Counted from the first letter of the stretch, positions 16,328 to 25,998 are shown. The stretch: 64,000 bases of DNA from Pseudarthrobacter sp. PS3-L1 (GCF_030063285.1 NZ_JASISU010000001.1:1-64000); one strand, 5' to 3'. Numbers and translations: made by a program. The notes: generated by a model not told the origin, from the sequence alone.

Positions 16328-16735
16328 CTAGTTCTGGTTTTTTCTGAGTCGAGCTGCAATGACTGATCCAATGAGATCGGGGTTTGAGCCGACAGGGCCT
16401 AGGAGGTATTGGGTACCGTCAGCTGTTCGTTTGCCCGGCAGTATGGAGAGTATTCCTGCCACCATGTCTAGCCACTCCTCACTAGAAGCGGTAATTTCTC
16501 CCAGAGTGGTTTCCTGGCCATCGGGAACGGGTAGGTCGCCTTCTTTCTTCAGCGTGATGGAATCGTGCCCGGAGTCCGCAATTGTGTATGACATGCGCCC
16601 AGCATAGTGGGGCCCAATGCCACGTTCACAGGGTTCCGGATCGACTCCCATGTCACCAATCACCAGGTTTCTTAAAGCGTCACCGGAATCTGTGATTGCC
16701 AAACCGAACTGGGAAAAGCCGCTATTTCGAACCAA
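16328..16735 (-). CDS. Hypothetical protein (135 aa)
   Basis: Not recognised. It is acidic, soluble and lacks a signal. A second ATG at residue 48 (MSYTIADSGHD) would give an 88-aa product that looks more compact, and neither start has a clear ribosome binding site. It is on the same strand as the two genes to its left, about 130 bp upstream. Confidence 0.5.
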   Translation of the reverse strand: MVRNSGFSQFGLAITDSGDALRNLVIGDMGVDPEPCERGIGPHYAGRMSYTIADSGHDSITLKKEGDLPVPDGQETTLGEITASSEEWLDMVAGILSILPGKRTADGTQYLLGPVGSNPDLIGSVIAARLRKNQN

Positions 16736-16873
16736 GAGTCATACACGACGTGAAATTTAGCGCTCTCCCCAGCGGGGAGTGGTGCTGTGGGGAGTATTCA
16801 CCTCAGCAGGCAAAGGGGAAAATCCAGGGCGGGACTTGTCCGTGAGTACTATCGATGCGAGACCACGACAATA

Positions 16874-16887
16874 CACCACATGTGGTG
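16874..16887. promoter_or_regulatory. Palindrome upstream of lsr2 copy 3
   Basis: CACCACATGTGGTG is identical to the core at 207-220 upstream of lsr2 copy 1. It lies about 86 bp upstream of the TTG start, the same relative place. The flanking 130 bp are also conserved between the two loci. Confidence 0.5.
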
Positions 16888-16972
16888 ACCGCCGCCTGCC
16901 GATAGGCTTAAAACCCAAACCACTGCCCTGATGGGGGAACCGGCAGTACAACAACAAAAAGAAGACCCTCAC

Positions 16973-17302
16973 TTGACCCGCACAACACGTACCCAACTCA
17001 TAGACGACATCTCTGGTGAGCATGCCGACGAAAACCTCCGCTTCGCCATGGATGGCACCGATTACGAGATTGACCTCACGAGAGAGAATGCAGCAGAGCT
17101 CCGTGCCGTTCTGGAGAAGTACGTCGCCGCGGGTCGCCGCCTCCGCGGCGTTCCGGTGAAAGGGTGGGCGACATCCAGTGCTGCCAGTCGTGAAGAGGCA
17201 CGCCGGATGAGGGACTGGGCCAACGCCAACGGATACAAAGTTAGTTCCCGCGGACGGATCAGTGCTGATATTCAGCACGCTTTCGCCGCAGCCCACCTCT
17301 AG
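16973..17302 (+). CDS. lsr2: Lsr2-family nucleoid-associated silencer, copy 3
   Basis: The 109-aa protein matches copies 1 and 2 in both domains (LIDDISGEHADENLRFAM; YEIDLTRENAAELRAVLEKY; SSRGRISADIQ). The region before the DNA-binding domain is the most diverged (VKGWATSSAASREEARR), consistent with a linker. TTG 16973 aligns with the starts of the other copies. Upstream DNA is shared with copy 1, and downstream lies a res-like repeat and then the broken Abi gene. Confidence 0.93.
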   Translation: MTRTTRTQLIDDISGEHADENLRFAMDGTDYEIDLTRENAAELRAVLEKYVAAGRRLRGVPVKGWATSSAASREEARRMRDWANANGYKVSSRGRISADIQHAFAAAHL

Positions 17303-17342
17303 GGCGAAGCGTCAGACCTAAAACTCGGGTGGGTAGCTGGCT

Positions 17343-17363
17343 GTTGTCACATGCGCTGTTATC
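17343..17363 (+). repeat. res-like repeat element, copy E (core only)
   Basis: The core reads GTTGTCACATGCGCTGTTATC in the usual two blocks, 40 bp after the lsr2 stop. Directly after it the sequence becomes the Abi leader, so the element ends at or near a junction. Confidence 0.6.
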
Positions 17364-17372
17364 ACCGTCTGG

Positions 17373-17494
17373 GTTCCCACTTGGCTGAAAAGTCAGGGGT
17401 TCTGTGCTGTTCTCGGACTGCTCGGGCAGTACTTGGTACGGTATGTCCATCATGATCAGCCCGCTCCCCTCACGGCTCGGGCTGATTTTCTTTT
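17373..17494 (+). ncRNA. Possible terminator-ended leader RNA upstream of Abi gene
   Basis: Between the res-like core and the Abi start lies a compact, hairpin-rich stretch. It has ACTGC-TCGG-GCAGT (17417-17430), GTAC-TTG-GTAC (17429-17439), a GGAC...GTCC long-range pair (17415-17418 with 17445-17448) and an intrinsic terminator (17455-17494). This order (structured RNA, terminator, Abi_2-family gene) fits reports, which I recall but have not checked, of ncRNAs next to AbiF-type defence genes. The 5' end and promoter are not identified. Confidence 0.4.
17455..17494 (+). terminator. Intrinsic terminator directly before the Abi gene
   Basis: ATCAGCCCG (17455-17463) pairs perfectly with CGGGCTGAT (17478-17486), followed by TTTCTTTT. 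The Abi ribosome binding site (CCGGAGG) starts only a few bases later, so transcripts entering from upstream would end just before the gene. Confidence 0.75.
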
Positions 17495-17507
17495 AACCGG
17501 AGGATTC

Positions 17508-18492
17508 GTGGCTGAATACACAAAGCAATCGCTGTCGGTTGAAGCTCAGATAAAGAAACTTGCTATGCGCGGTGTCAGCGTTCCCAAGGACGGGAGTAGT
17601 ATTCAGCTGCTTCGTGCTGTCGGGTACTACCGGCTACCCATACCCGTTCCGTGAATCGGAGCCAAATGTGGACGATGACGGTCGTTCACGGGTACGTGTT
17701 CTGAACCACTACCGGGTCGGCACTTCCATGCGAGAAGCCGAGAGACTCATCGATTTTGATCGTCAATTGCGGATGCTCATCCTTGATGGGATCGAGAGAA
17801 TTGAAATTTCGCTCCGCATGCAGATCGGGTATGTGTTGGGTAGGCGATCGGCGTTTGCTCATTTGGACCCATCTACGTTCGTAGGGTCTTTCACTGACGC
17901 GCAACTCGATCCGGCTGGGGGAGAATCGGCGCCGAGCAAACACGAGCTATGGGTCTGCCGGATGCGATAGCGACTTAATGGCTCCGACGAGGCCTTCGTG
18001 GCTCATTTTCGGGAGAAGTACCGGGATCAGATGCCCAGTTGGGCACTCACGGAAATCATGGAACTAGGACATTTGAGTCGCTTGTACGTTGGACTGACGA
18101 ACTCGATCGCCACGGAGATAGTCACCGCGTACGCGATACCGTCCAAACGAGTGATGAGTAGTTGGATTGCAAGTCTGAACTATGTAAGAAACGTCGCTGC
18201 GCACCATGCCCGAATCTGCAACCGCAAACTCGTTACTGCACCGAAACGACCAGATAAGGGGCAGGTTCCTCTCCTGGATCATCTAAGAGATGAACAGTCA
18301 TCGAAGCAGGTCTTTGGTCTGTATAACGCTCTAGCCGTCATGGCCTACATGCTTCGCACGATTGATCCCAACAGCGGCTGGACCGAGCGCCTCATCGAGC
18401 TAGTCGAGGAGTTTCCACACACGGGGCATTTGAGAATGCATTCCATCGGAATTCCTGATGACTGGAGAAATCTAGAACCCTGGAAAGACTAA
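17508..18492 (+). pseudogene. Abi_2 (AbiD/AbiF-like) phage-exclusion gene, broken
   Basis: The family order is present in pieces: AEYTKQSLSVEAQIKKLAMR, then VGYYRL, a frameshift, YPYPFRESEP, FDRQLRMLILDGIERIEISL, HFREKYRDQMPSWA, a segment MELGHLSRLYVGL and the motif NYVRNVAAHHARICNRK, whose RN-x-xAHH pattern is the conserved Abi_2 core. Two lesions inactivate it: a frameshift near 17640, which could be loss of an 8-bp repeat unit in CCGGCTA, and an in-frame TAG at 17968-17970. GTG 17508 has GGAGGATTC upstream. Abi_2 proteins act in abortive infection, so this was probably a defence gene. Confidence 0.85.
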
Positions 18493-18631
18493 GGCGCTGC
18501 CGGTACCCATTTTTGATCAGTACAAACCTGCCGGTGCGCTGACGCCCCCCAGGTCTTGGTTAGGAGATCGGTAACCGGGCCCAGGGGCACCTCACTGGTC
18601 TGTTTTGTGGGTGGTTGGCTCGTTCTGGCTT

Positions 18632-19597
18632 TTAGGGGCCGGCCCAGTTGGGGTCGGTGTCCGCGAGGTGTTGGGGGTTGCCGGTGACACGGGTGCCGTC
18701 TTTTTCTGGTTCTAGGGCTTGGGTTATTGCTGAGTGTGCGCTGATGAGTGAACTTTTTTTGATGCCCAGGACGGGCTCGTAGTCTTCTTTGGTTGCCACC
18801 ATGGGGGCGTGGAGACTCTCGACCAGTGAGGTCACTATTTCCCTAGGCATGCGTGCTATCAGGGCACCGAGTTCGCCGATGAGTCGAGTGGGAATGAAGG
18901 GGATACGGACTTGTACGCGTTTGTGTTTCACGCGCTCTGCATACAGGGCCAGTAAGTCTGGGTAGGTCAAGATGTCGGGGCCACCGAGATCAAAATGAGT
19001 CGTGATGGGATCTGCTGCTACTGCTGAGTCAAGGAAACGAAGGACGTCTTTGACCGCGATGGGTTGAACCTCTTTCGTCATCCACACCGGTATGGGTGTG
19101 ATGGGTATGCGGTTGACAAGGTGGCGTACAAGTTCAAAAGAGGTACTCCCGGCTCCGATGATGAGCGCCGCGCGCAGAGTGATGGATGGAACTTCCCCGT
19201 CCCTGAAGATCTCCTCGACTTCGAGTCGGGATCTCAGGTGTTCGGAGTGGTCGTTGCCCGGAGGAATTATCCCCGATAGGTACACGATCTTTCCAACACC
19301 GCCGTTCTCACACGCGTCGAGAAGGTCGTGAGCTGCTTGTCGGTCCTTGTCTACGAAGTCTTTGCCGTCCATTGAATGAATGAGGTAAACAACCACGTCC
19401 ATGCCAGAAACAGCCGAGCTCAGAGTGTCCGGTTCGGTGACATCGAAACGGGTCGCTGACGCATCAGCGGCCCATGGAAAATCCAGTACTTTGGAGACAT
19501 CCCTGAGACCGACATGAACTTCGTGACCAGAGGCCAAAAGAACCGTGACCAACCGTGATCCGATGTATCCACTCGCGCCCGTAACTAAAACCCGCAT
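18632..19597 (-). CDS. NAD(P)-binding protein, extended SDR/NmrA-like
   Basis: The 321-aa protein starts MRVLVTGASGYIGSRLVTVL, a Rossmann glycine motif (TGxxGxxG), with DV near 60 and VVVYLIHSM for the cofactor-binding strand. The segment YLSGIIPPGNDHSEHLRSRLEVEEIFRDG lacks the YxxxK of classical SDRs, as in NmrA or DUF2867-type relatives, so catalysis is uncertain. The C-terminal third carries a small helical domain. I placed the start at the internal ATG 19597. No close neighbours suggest a pathway. Confidence 0.8.
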   Translation of the reverse strand: MRVLVTGASGYIGSRLVTVLLASGHEVHVGLRDVSKVLDFPWAADASATRFDVTEPDTLSSAVSGMDVVVYLIHSMDGKDFVDKDRQAAHDLLDACENGGVGKIVYLSGIIPPGNDHSEHLRSRLEVEEIFRDGEVPSITLRAALIIGAGSTSFELVRHLVNRIPITPIPVWMTKEVQPIAVKDVLRFLDSAVAADPITTHFDLGGPDILTYPDLLALYAERVKHKRVQVRIPFIPTRLIGELGALIARMPREIVTSLVESLHAPMVATKEDYEPVLGIKKSSLISAHSAITQALEPEKDGTRVTGNPQHLADTDPNWAGP

Positions 19598-19814
19598 TCG
19601 GCTCCTCAATGACTACCGTGAAAGCTCGAGAAAACATTTTGTCTTCGGCGCTTACCCCATTGTAGGGAGAGCGCCAGGCATTAGTAAGTCTGCTGTGTAA
19701 AGTGCTGGTGTGGTTGTGTTTTACCTCCATGAGGCCGGTCGCAGAGGGGCCCTCATGCTTGCTGTTGAGGACCCTTTCCTATGCGTCCGAACCGTGTTCT
19801 TCTTTTTCAGTGTT

Positions 19815-20228
19815 CGTCGATTAGGTCGTACACGATGTCGAAGTGACCGGCGGAAATGGATATGGTCGCGTGCGCGCCCGAGGTGCGTTGGTAGCAGCCC
19901 ATCGCTCATGCCAGAGCTCGTATCCGATGAGTCAACGAAGCCCGTGCGGGTCCGTGACTCGACTGTCTGAGGCACCCCTCGGCTTGGGAGTCAACGGATC
20001 AATAGCGGACCTACCTGTGCGGAGCGTGCCGTACCACTCATAAAGGACCGCTGCGTGCGGGGTTCTTAGAAGAGCGAGCACGAGGCCGTCGATGTGTACG
20101 CTCTGTTCGCCTGCAGGGCGTCGGATCAGGCCAAAAATTCTAGTTCTGCGGACAGCCGACGAACAGGATTGGTTGCAACGTCGTGTGTCATCGAAGGAAG
20201 AGCTTCTGGTGGCGGAGCGGGAGATCAA
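19815..20228 (-). pseudogene. Decayed VOC plus DinB gene pair
   Basis: The right part reads like the C-terminal half of the VOC protein at 2024-2425: GEQSVHIDGLVLALL, AVLYEWYGTLRTGRSAIDPL, then VTDPHGLR, a stop where the intact gene has Trp, and LIGYE. The left part keeps the DinB start (MSDGLLP) joined, after a frameshift, to the DinB end (AHATISISAGHFDIVYDLID). Gene order and the close stop/start arrangement match the intact operon, so this is a diverged, deleted copy of that pair. Confidence 0.8.
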
Positions 20229-20275
20229 GGTTCAGTGGGGCGGGTTCGTGAATTTTCGGTTTGGTTTCGTTGGTG

Positions 20276-20809
20276 TCAGGAATCGCTCATGGGTTGGGGG
20301 GAGCCGTCTTGGAGGAATCCGGTGCGTCGGGAGATAGCGTGCATGTCATCAAAGGTGAGGAGCTGCGTGGCTGCTTGGTCTTGGAGGTTCTGGAAGTTTG
20401 CCGGATCCAGGTTCAAGTGCGGCGATAAATCCATCAAGGTCCTCCATAAACCGATTTTTGCGACGATCGCCGAGCGCATGAACTCTGCCTCTACTAGCGG
20501 GGTAAGCGGTGAAGCGCGGATTACTCTGCCGTTGAGCTTGAATCGACCCAGGCGTTCGCCAATGGCTGCGGCGGCGACGAGGTGACGGCTGCGGGAAATG
20601 CCGAGATAACGGATGAGTCCTTCGAGGCTGCGGGTTTCCTCATCAACTTGGTTTGCGATGATCCGAAGCTGCGGGCCAACAGGGCTTTCTTTATACATCT
20701 TGGCCATATTGGCCATGCGCTTGCGCCCAGCGGCGGCTCCTGCGTAGTGGTCGTTGAGATAGATGCCAAGCAACTTTTTATCAAGAGCCGTGGGAACGTG
20801 GGGTTTCAC
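20276..20809 (-). CDS. Hypothetical helical protein (177 aa)
   Basis: I do not recognise a named family, but the sequence is almost entirely amphipathic helix: LLGIYLNDHYAGAAAGRKRMANMAKMYK, then IIANQVDEETRSLEGLIRYLG, then LVEAEFMRSAIVAKIGLWRTL. The spacing of E, H and D residues (NDHYAG; DEETRSL; LVEAEFM) suggests a ferritin-like bundle, although metal ligands are not proven. GTG 20809 has AGAGGAGAATCC upstream and is preferred to the longer frame reaching 20947. Confidence 0.65.
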   Translation of the reverse strand: MKPHVPTALDKKLLGIYLNDHYAGAAAGRKRMANMAKMYKESPVGPQLRIIANQVDEETRSLEGLIRYLGISRSRHLVAAAAIGERLGRFKLNGRVIRASPLTPLVEAEFMRSAIVAKIGLWRTLMDLSPHLNLDPANFQNLQDQAATQLLTFDDMHAISRRTGFLQDGSPQPMSDS

Positions 20810-20864
20810 GGATTCTCCTCTATGTGGTGGGGCGGTGTCCCTACTTCTGAGGGACCAGAGATTT

Positions 20865-21440
20865 TCAGCGTTTGGTAACAACGCGCCAGTGCTCAAGGAG
20901 CACGGACTGTTCAGAGCAGGCCAAAAGTGCGTTCGCGGCTCGGACACTTCGATGGAGCTCCATCGCCGCCGAATACAGGTTCACCACGCCGGCTCCTAGA
21001 TCTGAGTCATCTCGGGTATCTTGCGTGCTCGTGAGGCACGGGAACCTGGTCGAAAGCGCACCTCGGTATGCATCCAACTGCGCATGGGCTGAATCAAAGC
21101 AGAGGAAGAACTCAGACAAAACAAGGATGCCTGTCCGGCATTTAAAACCGTGGCGTAACGCAAGAGCAAGCGTGTGGGAACTCCATAGCCGTTGGGATAC
21201 GACCCAGTTCGCAGTGTTCGCCCAGGATTCGGTTTCACGGGACGAAATCAAACATTCTGTTGGCACGTAAGCTTCCAGAAGTTTCATCTCAGGTGCGATG
21301 AGGTAAGCCAAAGATTGTGGCATCTGAGGAGTTCGTTGAAGGGGGCCGTCCCAAGAATCACCGGAATTAGGCGATGGCTGTTCGTAGGCACGCTCTCTAT
21401 AGTGAACGTGCTGTGGGCGGCGCGTATCAAGTGCAGTCAT
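20865..21440 (-). CDS. Hypothetical protein (191 aa)
   Basis: Not recognised. A soluble protein with helical C-terminus (VVNLYSAAMELHRSVRAANALLACSEQSVLLEHWR) and no signal peptide or membrane segment. It lies just upstream of the helical protein on the same strand, 55 bp away. The ribosome binding site of ATG 21440 is weak, so the start is uncertain. Confidence 0.5.
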   Translation of the reverse strand: MTALDTRRPQHVHYRERAYEQPSPNSGDSWDGPLQRTPQMPQSLAYLIAPEMKLLEAYVPTECLISSRETESWANTANWVVSQRLWSSHTLALALRHGFKCRTGILVLSEFFLCFDSAHAQLDAYRGALSTRFPCLTSTQDTRDDSDLGAGVVNLYSAAMELHRSVRAANALLACSEQSVLLEHWRVVTKR

Positions 21441-21798
21441 AGTGATCCCCAGTGCTCAGGGAGTACTTCAGCCCTACAGTTCTGGAAATAGAGCTTCAGC
21501 ACCAGTTCCTTTCTTGAATAATACAGGGCGTGGTCAAGGCGCCCAAGGGTCAGAAAGAGTCAATTGGTACTCCTTTCTTCGAACGAAACACCCGAGCATG
21601 AGAAGGGGAAATAGGTGTGAATCTCTTCGTCAACTTCGGCTAGCGAGAATGAGTGCGAAAAGCAGGTAAGAATTATGCGTGCTTATTTCGGGTGCGAGGG
21701 CGAGATTCATTTGTATGATGTTCGTCGGGAGATCAGCGTTGGCGCGTCGTAGGACTAAGCGAGTTGGCAGTTGGAACGTTCGAATCGGAGGGTTTGTC
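21441..21798. other. Intergenic region, nothing supported
   Basis: About 360 bp with no convincing gene. Short repeats of CAGTGCTCAGGGAG-type and CAGTTCTGG sequence occur near 21450-21485, but no structure could be assigned. It probably contains promoters for both flanking genes. Confidence 0.35.
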
Positions 21799-22056
21799 AT
21801 GGCTCATCGTCACATCCATGTTTTTCTCTGTGAGGCACTATCTGCTGATCCTGGCAGTGAAGAAGGCCTGAATCGTGAGCATCTGTTTGGGTTGTACATG
21901 AGTTGGTGTGTGCTCAACGACCAAGAACCGCTGGCCGCGCAGAGCCTTTGGATGGAACTGAGAGCCAACCATATAGATCCGGACAAAAACTCTTTATCGA
22001 TGACTGGAGCTGCTGCCCTGAATTACATCGTTTCAAGCGCGCCGGACCTAATGTAG
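21799..22056 (+). CDS. Hypothetical protein (85 aa)
   Basis: Not recognised. It begins MAHRHIHVFLCEALSADPGS, with helical segments to the end (LNREHLFGLYMSWCVLNDQ). It is soluble with no signal. ATG 21799 has GGAGGG six bases upstream, which makes a real start likely and argues against the longer frame reaching 21679. Confidence 0.6.
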   Translation: MAHRHIHVFLCEALSADPGSEEGLNREHLFGLYMSWCVLNDQEPLAAQSLWMELRANHIDPDKNSLSMTGAAALNYIVSSAPDLM

Positions 22057-22346
22057 CTGTGACTCCCGAGGGTCGAAGACCAACGAAGGCCGAAAAAGTT
22101 ACGTAAAACCAGCAACCCGTATTCATTCCACGTGTTGCGGCCCGCGGGAGGATCGGTGCTCTCGCTGGCTAATGCCTCGCAACGGAACTCACGGGTGGGG
22201 ATACAGAGGGAGTCCGCGTTGGCAGTCTGCCATCTTTGTGATTGTCACTATCGGGTCAGTTTTTTCGTCTCTTTTGAGGTTGCATGCTCATCGTTATCTG
22301 GGACTGGATGTGGGCGCCTGACTACGGGCTTGCGCCCCCACATTCT

Positions 22347-24569
22347 TTAGGCGTCTATGCTCGTGCTGGGGAACCGTTCCCAGACGCGATGAGTGCCAAG
22401 TAGTTCTGTCATCAAGGGAACGAGGCTGTCAGGGTCGGCACTTGATACAACTCCGGCAGCGTGTTCAGCGATACCTGCTTCGGTGAGTCGCTCTGTGCCA
22501 AGACCCCAGGCGCCGATGGCTTTAGAGTGACGGAAAGCTTCCGAGAGCATGAGCGTAATCCGCGGGTCTATTGTGCCCGATGGGTTGGCATCTTTTGTAT
22601 CGAAACCAGTCTTCGCATCCGATGCGGGCTTTTCGTGGCCGGCAAGAACGATTGCGTCGAATTCCGTTGATCGGGCTGTGAGGTAGGTTCTCTGCACGCT
22701 CACCGTTGTTCCCGATTCGTCGGTGAGAGAACCTCCGGTGGGGGAGATGACGAGCGGAACGATGCCCGCGGCATGCAGCTCTTTCTGGACCGCGATGACG
22801 TGTGGGAGGTTGCTGGTGGTATCTGCAACGATGCCCACGACGCGTCCGGCAATCGGCCAGCTTCTCCCCAACTGAGATAATGCCGGGCTTGGATCTACAA
22901 CCTCGAATTTCACCGTGGGCTCAGGTGGGCTCATTCCCAGGCCTGCAGCGACTGCCGCACATAGTGCAGCATCGATGTTTGCCAGGGACAGGAGTTGCCG
23001 TTCTCGCACGGGAGTTTCATAGCATTTGCCAAGTTCAAACGTGTAAGCCTGAATGATGTGTTCTTGTTCCACCGCTGTCATGGACATGAAAAACAGCCGA
23101 GCCTGACTGTAATGGTCATCAAAAGATGCAGGGTTTCGACGTTCCTTCACACTCGCTGGTACGACCTCAGGGAAGTCGATGAAAGCGCTCATGTCCTGCC
23201 CGGCAAGAAAAGGGCACCCGCCGTCTAGGGAATTCGGTTTGTAGGGCGCGATGCCACTGTGTACGGCCGTTTGGTGCATCCCGTCGCGCAACATGTCGTT
23301 CACCGGGGCGTGGGGTCGATTGATCGGAAGTTGAGCGAAGTTCGGCCCACCCAACCGGGAAATCTGGGTGTCCAGGTATGAGAACAGACGAGCCTGCAGG
23401 AGGGGATCATTGCTCACGTCTATACCTGGTACCAAGTGCCCGGGATGAAAAGCTACCTGCTCTGTTTCGGCGAAGTAGTTAGTCGGGTTGGCGTTGAGCG
23501 TCATGAGTCCGATGGGCTGAACTGGAGCCAGCTCTTCTGGAATGAACTTCGTAGGATCCAGCAGGTCAATGCCTTCGAACATCTGGTCTTCAGTGTCGGG
23601 GAACGTCTGAATCCCGAGTTCCCATTCCGGGAACGCACCGGATTCAATGGCATCTGCTAGGTCCCGCCGATGAAAATCGGGGTCCATGCCGTTGATAATC
23701 TGTGCTTCCTCCCACACCAGGGAGTGGACGCCCTGTCTGGGTTTCCAATGAAACTTCACCAGCACTGACTCACCGGCTGTATTGATCAAACGGAACGTAT
23801 GGACACCAAAGCCTTCCATGGTTCTGTAAGACCGCGGGATACCGCGGTCAGACATGTTCCACATCGTGTGGGCCTGGGCTTCAGTATGGAGAGAGACGAA
23901 GTCCCAGAAAGTATCGTGCGCACTCTGAGCTTGGGGGATCTCCCGATCAGGGTGGGGTTTCCCGGCATGGATAACGTCCGGGAACTTAATGCCGTCCTGA
24001 ATGAAGAACACGGGGATGTTGTTCCCCACAAGATCGTAAGTGCCCTCATCGGTGTAGAACTTGGTGGAGAACCCACGCGTATCTCGGACCGCATCGGCGG
24101 ATCCACGAGAACCAAGCACAGTCGAGAAGCGGACGAAAACAGGTGTCTCCACGTTGTGAGCGAGGAACCCGGCCCTCGTAATTTTCGCCGCTGTACCGTA
24201 CGAGAGAAAAGTGCCATGGGCTCCTGCACCTCGTGCATGGATGACGCGCTCGGGGATCCGTTCGTGATCGAAATGTGTGATTTTCTCCCGGAGATGATGA
24301 TCTTGAAGTAAGAGCGGACCCCGGGGACCGGCTTTAAAGGAATGATCCGTGTCGTTGACTCGTAAGCCTTGGGCTGTAGTCAAGAAAGGCCCAGATTGCC
24401 CGCGAGACTGCTCCGGTGCACCCGTGGGGCTACCGGTAGGGGACACCGCTTCGGGACCCCGCTGGTCGGACTTGGGAGCGAGCGGCTCATGTGCGGCCGT
24501 TGGCTCTTTCAACGACGGTTCCTGGCTGGAGGGTGCCCCGGGGACCGCCATGTTCTCATCGACTGGCAT
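22347..24569 (-). CDS. katE: Large-subunit catalase (HPII type)
   Basis: The 740-aa enzyme splits hydrogen peroxide to water and oxygen. It is a large clade-2 catalase with a long low-complexity N-terminus (1-60), the heme-side His in [13 protein letters not shown] (His111), [19 protein letters not shown], and a proximal heme-ligand region [13 protein letters not shown]. An added C-terminal flavodoxin/DJ-1-like domain (about 590-740) starts [20 protein letters not shown], typical of HPII-type enzymes. The promoter side (24570-24820) holds no other gene. A stress-response role is expected but no regulator box is visible. Confidence 0.95.
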   Translation of the reverse strand: MPVDENMAVPGAPSSQEPSLKEPTAAHEPLAPKSDQRGPEAVSPTGSPTGAPEQSRGQSGPFLTTAQGLRVNDTDHSFKAGPRGPLLLQDHHLREKITHFDHERIPERVIHARGAGAHGTFLSYGTAAKITRAGFLAHNVETPVFVRFSTVLGSRGSADAVRDTRGFSTKFYTDEGTYDLVGNNIPVFFIQDGIKFPDVIHAGKPHPDREIPQAQSAHDTFWDFVSLHTEAQAHTMWNMSDRGIPRSYRTMEGFGVHTFRLINTAGESVLVKFHWKPRQGVHSLVWEEAQIINGMDPDFHRRDLADAIESGAFPEWELGIQTFPDTEDQMFEGIDLLDPTKFIPEELAPVQPIGLMTLNANPTNYFAETEQVAFHPGHLVPGIDVSNDPLLQARLFSYLDTQISRLGGPNFAQLPINRPHAPVNDMLRDGMHQTAVHSGIAPYKPNSLDGGCPFLAGQDMSAFIDFPEVVPASVKERRNPASFDDHYSQARLFFMSMTAVEQEHIIQAYTFELGKCYETPVRERQLLSLANIDAALCAAVAAGLGMSPPEPTVKFEVVDPSPALSQLGRSWPIAGRVVGIVADTTSNLPHVIAVQKELHAAGIVPLVISPTGGSLTDESGTTVSVQRTYLTARSTEFDAIVLAGHEKPASDAKTGFDTKDANPSGTIDPRITLMLSEAFRHSKAIGAWGLGTERLTEAGIAEHAAGVVSSADPDSLVPLMTELLGTHRVWERFPSTSIDA

Positions 24570-24820
24570 GCGTTCTCTCCTCTATATGTGTGCCTCAGCC
24601 CCCAACAAACTGAAACTAAGCTTGCTTATCACCATAGGTGAAGGTTACTCATCAGACAAAGGAATTCTTTTTATCCCTAGTCTCAGCGGCTCAAATTGTC
24701 GAACGAACAATGGCTGGACTGAAGAAGTAAAACTCAGGACCCACGAGAGGTGGTTTGGGGCGGGGCCCGTCATCGAAGCTGATGGATGTAGCGTTGAGGA
24801 GCGTCTAGGAAGGATCTGAT

Positions 24821-25012
24821 ATGAACATCAGCATGTGGTGGCTTGAGATGGATGTATCCGCGAAGCAGTGGCTACGAGAGAATCTGCGGACGGAGGACCT
24901 TCCGGATGAGGTCGCTGCTGCTGTGAAATCTTCTGGTGGGGGAATCACCAGTGGGTCACTGACCCGTGAGGAGTGGGACTTTATCGAGACGCAGTCCGAG
25001 CTGGTGGATTAG
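24821..25012 (+). CDS. Small hypothetical protein (63 aa)
   Basis: Not recognised. It reads MNISMWWLEMDVSAKQWLRE and ends with a D/E-rich segment. GGAAGGATCTGAT before ATG is an acceptable ribosome binding site, and the length and acidic composition fit a real small gene. It lies 125 bp upstream of the GT2 gene, on the same strand. Confidence 0.55.
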   Translation: MNISMWWLEMDVSAKQWLRENLRTEDLPDEVAAAVKSSGGGITSGSLTREEWDFIETQSELVD

Positions 25013-25137
25013 AGCTGATCTCATCCATGTCTGCCGTGGCGTCACCGACGGAGGAAGTCATCTTTGTTCTGTTCCGGTAAAGCGGCGTCCTGCTCCAGAG
25101 GCAGCGCTGAAGAATACTCGATGTGGAGGCTGGAGTT

Positions 25138-25998
25138 GTGAGTGAATTTTCCGTACTCATCATCGTCCATGGGCGCACGGAACATCTACGACGACTACTG
25201 GCGGGCATCGATTCATCAACGGCCCTCCCCGCTGAAGTAGTAATTGTCTATATGGACGAGCCGAACCCCGAGCGGATGGCTTGCAGTGTCCCGTTGAGGA
25301 TCGTTCATGTTTCATCTCTGGAAAGACAGGCCGGCTTACCCCTGGCCCGTGCGCGCAACGCGGCTGCAGCCGCGGCGACCACGGAAAACTTCGTGTTTTT
25401 GGATGTCGATTCAATTCCCTCAACCCGATTGTTTGAGGCGCTGATTGAGGCTTTGGTATTCGAGGATGTGCTGGTTATGGCAGAGCCGAGGTATCTGAGG
25501 GCAAAGCTGGGGCATTCTGAGGTTGTCGTCGATGAGCAGTTGTTCGAAAAATCCGTTGCGCACCACACTCGAGTGGATCTTCCAAGAACGACGATCACGT
25601 CGAAGTACGAAATGTTTTGGTCGCTTGGCTTCGCTATACGCGCATCGGCATTTGAGAGTGTCGAAGGCTTTGATGAGGGCTACAACGGTTATGGGGGCGA
25701 AGATACGGACTTCGCTTTCCGTGTGCGGGAAATTGGGATTCCGGTGCGATTCCTGCTTGCGTCGGTGTTCCACCAACACCATGGCGTGTACGCACCCCCG
25801 CTGAACCATTTCACGGAGATTCTTTCCAACGCACGTCGTTTCAGGGAGCGTTGGGGGGTGTGGCCTATGGAGGGTTGGCTACGAGCTTTCGCGGAGCGGG
25901 GGCTGATTTCCTGGGCTCCGTCGAACTCGAACCTTGTGGTTCATCGTCTTCCTAAGTCTTCGGAGATCACGGAAGTCTTCAGTACTGCTGCGTACTAG
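25138..25998 (+). CDS. Glycosyltransferase family 2
   Basis: The 286-aa protein has a GT-A fold: FSVLIIVHGRTEHLRRLLAG at the N-terminus, LPLARARNAAAAAA, the DxD-like LDVDSIPS (about residues 89-96) for metal and nucleotide-sugar binding, and the C-terminal GFDEGYNGYGGEDTDFAFRV, which resembles galactosyltransferase-type motifs. GTG 25138 is chosen because ATG 25123 lies before a mismatched residue run. It converges with the next gene, and the two stops overlap in one CTAG. Confidence 0.85.
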   Translation: MSEFSVLIIVHGRTEHLRRLLAGIDSSTALPAEVVIVYMDEPNPERMACSVPLRIVHVSSLERQAGLPLARARNAAAAAATTENFVFLDVDSIPSTRLFEALIEALVFEDVLVMAEPRYLRAKLGHSEVVVDEQLFEKSVAHHTRVDLPRTTITSKYEMFWSLGFAIRASAFESVEGFDEGYNGYGGEDTDFAFRVREIGIPVRFLLASVFHQHHGVYAPPLNHFTEILSNARRFRERWGVWPMEGWLRAFAERGLISWAPSNSNLVVHRLPKSSEITEVFSTAAY

